Positions 55,968 through 62,180 of a stretch of 64,000 bases of DNA are shown here, in pieces. Location of the stretch: positions 1,054,001 through 1,118,000 of the forward strand of contig NZ_CANLNS010000001.1 in NCBI RefSeq assembly GCF_947492715.1, in the 5' to 3' direction. Positions within the stretch are counted from its first letter, which is position 1. Each line of letters begins with the position of its first letter. Both the position numbers and the translations under genes were made by a program. Source of the stretch: an uncultured Psychroserpens sp. Its GTDB lineage: Bacteria; Bacteroidota; Bacteroidia; Flavobacteriales; Flavobacteriaceae. Under the pieces are notes generated by a model. The model did no database searches and was not told the DNA's origin. It was given only the letters and a program-made list of their open reading frames with translations.

Positions 55968-56840
55968 TTATTGTCTATAGGTTCCATCTGGTAACACAGT
56001 TGGCAAATTATACTGCGCATCAGTAAGTAATCCATATACCTCAGTATCTGTATTCTGTACTAAAGCCTGTGTGTTTAAATCCCATTCTTGTTGAATTTCA
56101 GCTAAACGAGTATCTGTAGCCTGTGCACCTAAAATAGATGTCATTGCCCAGTAGAAATATTCTGTATTCATACAATTGTAATCACACGTGGAGTCATCAT
56201 AGGTATACCAAGCTCCAGCCGGATAAGGATTAGGAATGCTTGTAAATTGTCCGCCTCTAGCGATGTCCATAGCATTTGAAAGTTGAGAACCTGCTTGTTC
56301 TCCAAACACATTAGGATATACCTGAGAGTAGCCTGCATGCGTAATAATATGCCAAACTTCTTCTAAAGCCGCATCAAAGCGTCCTGTTAGCCCACTAGAT
56401 ACATATGTGGGGTTTGTTTCTTCGTTACCTAAATCTTGTCCTTCTCTTCCATTTGGAAAGTCGATGTTATCTAAATCATTCTCTGATGCCCACATGAATA
56501 AAAATGCTTGATTAGCTGTCATTTGGTCTACCACAGCTTGGTTATCTGGTATGCCATCTTCATCGTTATCTAAATATTGTGCCATCACATTTGCAGCATG
56601 CAACAAATTGGCATCTGATACATCTGAAACGGCATAAATATCTATACCGAAAACCACCACTTTTCTATTTGCGGAACTCAAAATACCATCATTATTAGCC
56701 ACAATGCTAAAGTTAGGATCGTTTCCTGAATTAATAGTTTCTGTTGTTGTAGTTGTTGTACTATCATCGCTAGAACAAGATGTACAACTCAAGATTGTTG
56801 TTAACATTAACACTGCTGTTATTGAAAATAATTGCTTCAT
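55968..56840 (-). CDS. Hypothetical lipoprotein with Ca-binding-like and His-rich motifs
   Basis: This 290-residue protein has a lipoprotein signal (LMLTTILSC, Cys19, with a second Cys at 22) and a Ser/Asp/Thr-rich tether. Near residue 91 it has DNDEDGIPDN, the DxDxDGxxD pattern of calcium-binding thrombospondin type 3 or EF-hand-like loops. Near residue 161 it has EEVWHIITHAGYSQVYP, an E-x2-H-x3-H arrangement that could bind a metal. Cys residues appear in the CDYNCM segment. The combination looks like a secreted metal-dependent protein, but I cannot assign a family. Confidence 0.7.
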   Translation of the reverse strand: MKQLFSITAVLMLTTILSCTSCSSDDSTTTTTTETINSGNDPNFSIVANNDGILSSANRKVVVFGIDIYAVSDVSDANLLHAANVMAQYLDNDEDGIPDNQAVVDQMTANQAFLFMWASENDLDNIDFPNGREGQDLGNEETNPTYVSSGLTGRFDAALEEVWHIITHAGYSQVYPNVFGEQAGSQLSNAMDIARGGQFTSIPNPYPAGAWYTYDDSTCDYNCMNTEYFYWAMTSILGAQATDTRLAEIQQEWDLNTQALVQNTDTEVYGLLTDAQYNLPTVLPDGTYRQ

Positions 56841-56917
56841 AATTGTTTTGATTTAAGGATTACTTTTAAATGAGTAACAAACTAACGACCAATGTTAATC
56901 ATTATGCGCAGCAGCAA

Positions 56918-56940
56918 GTCCGAATGGCGTCTATTCGGAC
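56918..56940. repeat. Inverted repeat spanning the end of the AraC-type gene
   Basis: GTCCGAAT (56918-56925) and ATTCGGAC (56933-56940) are separated by 7 bases. The right arm contains the final codons of the AraC-type regulator. No T-run follows, so it is not an obvious terminator; an mRNA 3' stabiliser or a regulator-binding site is possible. Confidence 0.45.
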
Positions 56941-57992
56941 ATTTTTAAAGACAACTCAAAAGCTTTTGGTGTCATTCCTTCTATAGACTTAAAAGCGGTA
57001 TAAAATGTTGATTTCGACTTAAAACCAGCTTCTTGAGCTAAACCAAGAATTGACAATTGTTTCGCTTTGGGAGATTGTAATAGTCGTTTAAATTCATCAA
57101 CCCGAAAATGGTTTATGAACTGATAAAAGTTAGTCTTAGCGTGTGTATTGATGAGGCTTGAAAGCTCTTTTTCCTTAACGCCTAAAGATTCGGATAAGCT
57201 ACGTAAATTCAATTCTGTATTTGTAAATAGTTTACCTGAAATGATTTTCTCTTTAAGTTTTTCAAACTTCTGGTTTGTTTCATCGGAAGGCGACGCTATT
57301 TCATTTTTAACTTGTATTATCTCTTCTGTAGTTGTGAATAATTTGTTTTTAAAAATTTCAGATTGCGAAAAGCCATTATAGCCAATCCAGTATATCATAA
57401 AAAGCGTTAGAATAGAAGATAGTAGTACAAAATGCGTCGCAATATCTTCATTCTGAAACGCAATTATATCTTCTGTAATCCAAAACGCATGAAATCCTAA
57501 AAAAACAAAAACTATAGCCTTAATCCAAGACAGTGTTTTATGTTCTAAATCTGAATAATAGTTAGTGACATGGTTTTTATGTTGTTTTAAAATTTTTAAA
57601 ATGTAAAGTAACAAGCCTATATTAAATAGATACTCTAGAGGTCTAAAATCGTCCATTTCATTGTTAAAAAAGAAAACAATATTTAATAGCATTCCAGGAA
57701 TAAATAACACTAAAAACCACTTTTTAAAAGTATTATTTATTGTAAGGTTTACGTACAACATTAAAAAAAGAATTGTAAATAAAGTCGTTTCTAATACAGG
57801 GGTAATTGTTTCGGTGAAATTGTGAGAAAATGCATTATAAACCTCTATAGTTAAACTCCACAGAAATAAACATAAAAATATATTTGCTCTTTTGTTCTTA
57901 GATTTTATCGTTAAAAATAATAAGCCTAACATAAATGCTGTAGCTATGGAAAGAATATCTACAACTGATGAAAAAGAAAATTCAATTTGCAT
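56931..57992 (-). CDS. Membrane-anchored AraC-family transcriptional regulator
   Basis: This 353-residue protein has about six to seven transmembrane helices in residues 1-215, then a short coiled linker. A C-terminal AraC/XylS DNA-binding domain follows at about 245-350: LNLRSLSESLGVKEKELSSL is the first helix-turn-helix and ILGLAQEAGFKSKSTFYTAF the second. Such proteins sense a membrane or periplasmic signal and regulate transcription directly. The lipoprotein gene downstream, about 90 bases away on the same strand, is a candidate target or partner. The signal is unknown. Confidence 0.88.
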   Translation of the reverse strand: MQIEFSFSSVVDILSIATAFMLGLLFLTIKSKNKRANIFLCLFLWSLTIEVYNAFSHNFTETITPVLETTLFTILFLMLYVNLTINNTFKKWFLVLFIPGMLLNIVFFFNNEMDDFRPLEYLFNIGLLLYILKILKQHKNHVTNYYSDLEHKTLSWIKAIVFVFLGFHAFWITEDIIAFQNEDIATHFVLLSSILTLFMIYWIGYNGFSQSEIFKNKLFTTTEEIIQVKNEIASPSDETNQKFEKLKEKIISGKLFTNTELNLRSLSESLGVKEKELSSLINTHAKTNFYQFINHFRVDEFKRLLQSPKAKQLSILGLAQEAGFKSKSTFYTAFKSIEGMTPKAFELSLKMSE

Positions 57993-58055
57993 GAAATTGT
58001 TTTTGATAAAATTACATTCTTTTTTTAAATAACTTTGCTTTTATAAAACTAGTAT

Positions 58056-58418
58056 ATGGGAATCATAAAAGTTGAGAATATTCGTGTATTTGCGCATCAT
58101 GGTTGTTTAAAAGAAGAAACTAAAATAGGTAGTGATTATCGCGTTGATTTAGAAGTAAAAGCCGATTTACAAACCTCAGCAACAACCGATAAATTGAGTG
58201 ATACTGTTGATTACGTGCTTTTAAACAAGATTGTTAAAGAGGAAATGGAGCGGGCATCTAAACTTTTAGAAACCGTTGCAAAGCGTATATTAGATCGTAT
58301 TTTTAACGAGGATATATTAGTTAAAAAAGCTACTGTAAGCGTAAGTAAACTTAACCCTCCTATTGGTGGTGATGTAGAAAGCGTAACGATAAAAATGACC
58401 AAAAGACGAAAAAACTAA
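58056..58418 (+). CDS. folB: Dihydroneopterin aldolase
   Basis: This 120-residue protein matches FolB. It has IIKVENIRVFAHHGCLKEE at residues 3-21, IGSDYRVDLEV near residue 24, SDTVDYVLLNKIVKEEM near residue 47 and KLNPPIGGDVESV near residue 97. It converts dihydroneopterin to hydroxymethyl-dihydropterin in folate synthesis. The length is normal. TAACTTTG at 58030-58037 could be the -7 promoter element, with a TTG 24 bases further upstream. The tRNA-Cys gene follows 68 bases after its stop. Confidence 0.95.
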   Translation: MGIIKVENIRVFAHHGCLKEETKIGSDYRVDLEVKADLQTSATTDKLSDTVDYVLLNKIVKEEMERASKLLETVAKRILDRIFNEDILVKKATVSVSKLNPPIGGDVESVTIKMTKRRKN

Positions 58419-58448
58419 GGGTTTATAGTGTAAAATGGTAATTTTTTA

Positions 58449-58456
58449 TACATTTG
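58449..58456 (+). promoter_or_regulatory. -7 promoter element of tRNA-Cys
   Basis: TACATTTG matches TAnnTTTG and lies 30 bases before the mature tRNA, giving a leader of about 24 bases. The -33 region is weak. Confidence 0.45.
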
Positions 58457-58486
58457 CCTTCCTCGTTTGTGAGTAACAACGAACAA

Positions 58487-58557
58487 GGCATCTTGGCCGA
58501 GTGGCTAGGCAGAGGTCTGCAAAACCTTGTACAGCGGTTCGAATCCGCTAGATGCCT
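58487..58557 (+). tRNA. tRNA-Cys (anticodon GCA)
   Basis: The cloverleaf folds fully. The acceptor stem is GGCATCT with AGATGCC, the anticodon stem GAGGT with ACCTT, and the loop CTGCAAA with anticodon GCA at 58519-58521. The T-arm contains GGTTCGAATCC. CCA is not encoded, so it must be added after transcription. An intrinsic terminator follows at once. Confidence 0.97.
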
Positions 58558-58560
58558 CTA

Positions 58561-58591
58561 AAACCTTCAGTAATTACTGAAGGTTTTTTTG
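58561..58591 (+). terminator. Intrinsic terminator of tRNA-Cys
   Basis: A perfect 22-base palindrome (58563-58584, arms ACCTTCAGTAA and TTACTGAAGGT) is followed by a run of T. It begins 5 bases after the tRNA. Confidence 0.93.
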
Positions 58592-58606
58592 TTTTATGCA
58601 GCCAGA

Positions 58607-59473
58607 TTACTTCTTAATCTTAACATAGTAGTTTAAAAACCTATAGAGTTGAGAATAGCTTGCACCTTTAGAGTCTGAGATCAATTGAAAAAAATAGCGT
58701 TCGTTATTATGGTCTATAATTCTTGCTACACCGATAATGTTGTCCACCTTATTTTTAATTTCAAAATGCACTCTATCAATCTGTTCAGAAGTGGTTAAAG
58801 AGTCAATATTACTAACGCTTAATTCACTAGAAGGATATTGCCTAATTAAGCGATTTCTAAACGTCTTCCATTGCTGGAAAAGGGATTCGTCTACATTTTT
58901 ATCCACTTTGTTATAAATAAAATAATACCCTCTAGAGGTTGCTCTAACAGGTAACTGTGTATCATCATCTGCGATAGATAAATAAAAGCCATCTGGTAAT
59001 TTAAGTGTCATCTTTTTATTTAAAACAACTACAGTATCTTCAATTAGTTTCTTACTGAAATGTGCCTGTCTATTTCTATCACTTAAATAATTAATAGTAT
59101 TAACATGGTGTCGCCTTTGATAGGCTTTTTCTTGTTGTTCCTGAAAATATTTATCGTATTGTGATTGCTCTGGCGGATTGTTATTTTTATTGTATCGTGC
59201 AACCGATCGTGCTACTTTTAACCCTAACAATACAATAGAAATTACAACAGAAGCTGTAATCCACGTAGAACTTCTATTGAGCTTCATTGGGTCTCTGGCG
59301 CGTTCTTTTTCTATAACAGCTGTGTTTTCAACGTAATCTTTGCAAAACCTATCGAAATCTGGTTTTTGGTCTGTAAGTCCACAAAGAATACCTGTTTGCA
59401 AATTGTTTTTTCTATGAACACAGTTTTTGCAAAACCTTAGACGTTCTTTTAATAAAATATCTTCGTTATTCAT
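58607..59473 (-). CDS. Hypothetical membrane protein with a four-cysteine N-terminal motif
   Basis: This 288-residue protein begins with a probable zinc-binding segment: Cys15 and Cys18 (RFCKNCVHRK), Cys31 (GILCGL) and Cys44 (RFCKDYV). One transmembrane helix follows at about residues 70-88 (STWITASVVISIVLLGLKVA), then a mainly helical and beta C-terminal domain. I do not recognise the family. It ends the operon begun by the LysE-like gene at 60716 and follows the HWPY-repeat membrane protein by 14 bases. Confidence 0.65.
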   Translation of the reverse strand: MNNEDILLKERLRFCKNCVHRKNNLQTGILCGLTDQKPDFDRFCKDYVENTAVIEKERARDPMKLNRSSTWITASVVISIVLLGLKVARSVARYNKNNNPPEQSQYDKYFQEQQEKAYQRRHHVNTINYLSDRNRQAHFSKKLIEDTVVVLNKKMTLKLPDGFYLSIADDDTQLPVRATSRGYYFIYNKVDKNVDESLFQQWKTFRNRLIRQYPSSELSVSNIDSLTTSEQIDRVHFEIKNKVDNIIGVARIIDHNNERYFFQLISDSKGASYSQLYRFLNYYVKIKK

Positions 59474-59487
59474 AACATTATGAGGTG

Positions 59488-60018
59488 TTAAGATCTTTTA
59501 ATTACAACATAATCAACTATGAGCATCATAACTAAAAATAAAAACCCAAATGTCAAAATTAATGAACCATAAGGCCAATGTTGAATTTTAAAGAGTGTGC
59601 CCCATAAAATTAATGTTATGGTCAGAATACAAAGCCCATAATAAAAGAACTTTATAAAGCCATTATTTATAAATTTTCGTTTTGAAAAGTAGCGTAGTCC
59701 GTCTTCAATAAACCACCAGACAAAAAGAACAAATAAGACCAATTCAAAGCCATAAGCTATAAAGTTAATGTGGTACGTTTTTAATACGATATTTATGGTC
59801 CATACAAGAACCAACCCAAGTTTTACAATATCAATACGTTTTTTTTCTTTTTTGTTTAAAAACCGTAGACTATATAATAGCGCTAATGGAATAGTGCTCA
59901 TTAATAACAATTGACTAGCATAAGGCCAGTGTTGGACCTTAAATAATATGGCGCAAACTAGAAGTATTAATGCTATTCTAATTGGAAATGTAAGCGTTTT
60001 TTTAGTCGAGTTTTGCAC
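59488..60018 (-). CDS. Small membrane protein with repeated FK-x-QHWPY motifs (GldL-like N-terminus)
   Basis: This 176-residue protein has about six short transmembrane helices. The motif LFKVQHWPYASQLLL (residues 25-39) recurs as LFKIQHWPYGSLILT (142-156), and a degenerate middle copy reads LKTYHINFIAYGFEL. The F-K-x-x-HWP motif resembles the membrane segment of the gliding-motility motor protein GldL, but the cytoplasmic part of GldL is missing. Its neighbours encode a LysE-type exporter and a cysteine-motif membrane protein. Function unknown. Confidence 0.65.
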   Translation of the reverse strand: MQNSTKKTLTFPIRIALILLVCAILFKVQHWPYASQLLLMSTIPLALLYSLRFLNKKEKKRIDIVKLGLVLVWTINIVLKTYHINFIAYGFELVLFVLFVWWFIEDGLRYFSKRKFINNGFIKFFYYGLCILTITLILWGTLFKIQHWPYGSLILTFGFLFLVMMLIVDYVVIKRS

Positions 60019-60029
60019 TGTAATTAGAA

Positions 60030-60716
60030 TTAATTACCAATAGGATTAACACGCTCAATTTGTTCTTTACTTTTTTCATAAAGTTCTGGAAACAAACCTT
60101 GGGTTAATAATAGAATTCCAAAACCTAAAATCACTAAAGCAACGATTTTTTTAGTTTTGAAAATGAGTCGTGGTGTTAATTTATTTTTTAATCGTTTTGC
60201 CAAAGCAATTTTCACTAAATCTGTTAAAAAATAAACCGTCAGCATTGTGATAATAAAAATAAGCACGCCATTTTCAGATTCAGTAATAGTACTTCCTATA
60301 ACAATAAAACCAAGCCAACCGAGTAATACTCCAATATTAATAAAGTTAAGCAAGAACCCTTTTATAAATAGTTTTCCGTAGGCATTCTTTTGAATTTCAA
60401 CACGATGATATTCTTTCACAATAGATCTAAAAGATTTAGACGTCTTTATAAAAGAAATAAAACCATAGACCGCAAGAAGTATCCCTCCAAAAATAAGGAA
60501 GTTGGGGTCATCTTTAATTTTATCAATAAGGTTATTGGTACTATAAAACGCTAATAAAATAAAGACGATATCGGCTAAAATAACACCTAAATCAAATATT
60601 AAAGCGCTTCTAAATCCTTTTGTAGCACTAGTTTCCAGCAGTACAAAAAATACTGGTCCAATAGTAAATGCTAGGATAATTCCGAAGGGAATAGCTGCTA
60701 AAATATCATCAAACAT
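60030..60716 (-). CDS. LysE-family amino-acid exporter
   Basis: This 228-residue membrane protein has six transmembrane helices and the LysE/RhtB signature at its start: AIPFGIILAFTIGPVFFVLLETS (residues about 9-31, with the conserved G-P-x-x-x). GFLLNFINIGVLLGWLGF follows near residue 115, where family members have an N-P pattern. It probably exports an amino acid or a similar small molecule. A strong promoter lies just upstream and drives this gene and two unknown membrane-protein genes. The substrate is not predictable. Confidence 0.85.
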   Translation of the reverse strand: MFDDILAAIPFGIILAFTIGPVFFVLLETSATKGFRSALIFDLGVILADIVFILLAFYSTNNLIDKIKDDPNFLIFGGILLAVYGFISFIKTSKSFRSIVKEYHRVEIQKNAYGKLFIKGFLLNFINIGVLLGWLGFIVIGSTITESENGVLIFIITMLTVYFLTDLVKIALAKRLKNKLTPRLIFKTKKIVALVILGFGILLLTQGLFPELYEKSKEQIERVNPIGN

Positions 60717-60735
60717 ATAGGAAATAGCTTTCCTA

Positions 60736-60764
60736 CAAAACTAATAAAAAAGACGCGTACTCAA
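60736..60764 (-). promoter_or_regulatory. Promoter of the LysE-like operon
   Basis: On the minus strand TTG (60762-60764), an 18-base spacer and TAGTTTTG (60736-60743) match the Bacteroidetes promoter consensus. Transcription should begin near 60729, about 13 bases before the ATG. Confidence 0.7.
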
Positions 60765-60781
60765 TGCGTTTAGCAAACAGA

Positions 60782-61456
60782 TTAGTTCATACGTTTAATT
60801 CGACCGCCTAAAGTTGTTTTTTCTTTAATGCTTTCTGGGTTTCCATAAATATAAATATCACCACCTGCAATAACGCGTGCATCTACTGTTTTAGACGCAT
60901 TAATATCGGCCTCTCCAGCTGCTTTTATATTTACAGATGTGTTTTTAGTTTCGAAGGCTTTACCTTCATAAACGCCACCAGTGTTAAGTGTAATATCCTG
61001 AGAAATAGCTTTACCTCTTGTTTCTACAATACCACCAGAAACGGCTTTTATATCTACTTGATCAACGTCTAAGCCTACTTTTAAGTGCGCTCCTTCCTGT
61101 GCCCTTAGTTCTATTTGATTTTGTTCTATAAGTTCGTTAGATGTGATAAATGCACCTTCATTTCCATCAATAACGTCTAAGGTTTTATAATGTACAGTTA
61201 CAAACGTACGATCGCCATTAAAACTCTTATCAGTTTTCATTCTAATTTTTAATTTCCCATCTTTATTAATAACCACAACGTCATCAATATCATCTCCTGT
61301 TATTTCTACTTTAGCTTCGTTTGATTTCACTAGATTAACAGCAATTAAGTCATAAACTTTAACTTCATTAAAATCTCCAACGCCCTTTTCTTTTGGGTTT
61401 TGAGCTGTTGTTATAGAAGTAACTAATATTAATGCGAGGGTTAAAAAGGTTTTCAT
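60782..61456 (-). CDS. GIN-domain (DUF2807) secreted adhesin-like protein
   Basis: This 224-residue protein has a signal peptide (MKTFLTLALILVTSITTAQ). A right-handed beta-helix-like GIN/DUF2807 domain follows: GVGDFNEVKVYDLIAVNLVK near residue 26, KLKIRMKTDKSFNGDR near residue 88, and repeated strands such as DITLNTGGVYEGKA and ADINASKTVDARV. Such proteins are probably exported to the cell surface, and their role is poorly defined. It follows the ACP-like gene by an 82-base gap. Confidence 0.88.
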   Translation of the reverse strand: MKTFLTLALILVTSITTAQNPKEKGVGDFNEVKVYDLIAVNLVKSNEAKVEITGDDIDDVVVINKDGKLKIRMKTDKSFNGDRTFVTVHYKTLDVIDGNEGAFITSNELIEQNQIELRAQEGAHLKVGLDVDQVDIKAVSGGIVETRGKAISQDITLNTGGVYEGKAFETKNTSVNIKAAGEADINASKTVDARVIAGGDIYIYGNPESIKEKTTLGGRIKRMN

Positions 61457-61538
61457 ATTGTTGTGTTTTAATAGTATTTACGTTTGATATCTATATAACA
61501 GATGATATAGTCGAATAATTGTTACACTTATAACAAAT

Positions 61539-61805
61539 TTAATCCATACCAAGATCATTAGTAAAAGACGCGCTCATATCTATCTCCTCGTATGGAATTC
61601 CAGTAAGATTTTCTACTAGTCTAAGAATCTGTTCTTCAAATTCTTTTTTAGGCATGTTTTCATAAGTGGGTTTCGTCTTTATTTTTTCAAAAACGTAATC
61701 TGCTAGTTGCTGCACAGTAGCAATATTTTCGGCATGATTATCTGGTATTTGAATCTCAAAAAGATCTTCAACCGTCATGATTAATTCTACAGTATCTAAA
61801 CCCAT
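61539..61805 (-). CDS. Acyl-carrier-protein-like protein, apparently circularly permuted and without the attachment serine
   Basis: This 88-residue protein begins [20 protein letters not shown], which aligns with the part of AcpP that starts at its DSLD motif (helix II onward, to ADYVFEK). After a linker it continues with what is normally the N-terminal part of Acp[21 protein letters not shown], then [10 protein letters not shown], and stops exactly where the DSL serine would follow. The serine that carries phosphopantetheine is Gly2 here. I checked the start and stop on the minus strand: the ATG follows the YbjQ stop by 2 bases, and TAA follows the final GMD. Similar short proteins may exist elsewhere; I cannot verify that here. 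Confidence 0.8.
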   Translation of the reverse strand: MGLDTVELIMTVEDLFEIQIPDNHAENIATVQQLADYVFEKIKTKPTYENMPKKEFEEQILRLVENLTGIPYEEIDMSASFTNDLGMD

Positions 61806-61807
61806 TT

Positions 61808-62101
61808 TTAAGCTACATGTACAGCCGTTCCGGTTACAGAAACAAAGAAATAAGAACCACCAACAGTTTCGATATCAACACTAATTCCAACGACAGCATT
61901 AGCATTTAAATGTTGAGCATTGGTTTGCATTTTTTGAAATGCTTGTTCCTTAGCTTCATTCATAAGATCTTCTATAATTGTCATGTTCTTTTCAGTTTTA
62001 AAAGAAAACTTTGTTTTTAATTCAGAAGATGTTCCTGTTACAATGCCTTTATATTCAACAATTTTAAAACCTTCAATAGAATTTGTTGTGGTTAGAATCA
62101 T
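61808..62101 (-). CDS. YbjQ family protein (UPF0145)
   Basis: This 97-residue protein matches the YbjQ/UPF0145 family. It has [17 protein letters not shown] at residues 9-25, a central helix [20 protein letters not shown] and [16 protein letters not shown] near residue 68. The family forms pentamers and is sometimes annotated as heavy-metal-binding, but its function is not established. Its stop is 2 bases before the ACP-like start, so the two are probably translated from one message. TAATTTTG at 62151-62158 on the minus strand may be its -7 promoter element. Confidence 0.9.
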   Translation of the reverse strand: MILTTTNSIEGFKIVEYKGIVTGTSSELKTKFSFKTEKNMTIIEDLMNEAKEQAFQKMQTNAQHLNANAVVGISVDIETVGGSYFFVSVTGTAVHVA

Positions 62102-62180
62102 AATTATATCTTTTTTAATTGGTAGTTGTTTTTTCTGAAATGTTACAACACAAAATTATGAGATAATTACATATAAGTAT

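Noticed and set aside
56185-56190. A third CACGTG core that could be a parS site
   Set aside because: It lies inside a lipoprotein coding sequence and the flanking bases do not match the 16-base parS pattern.
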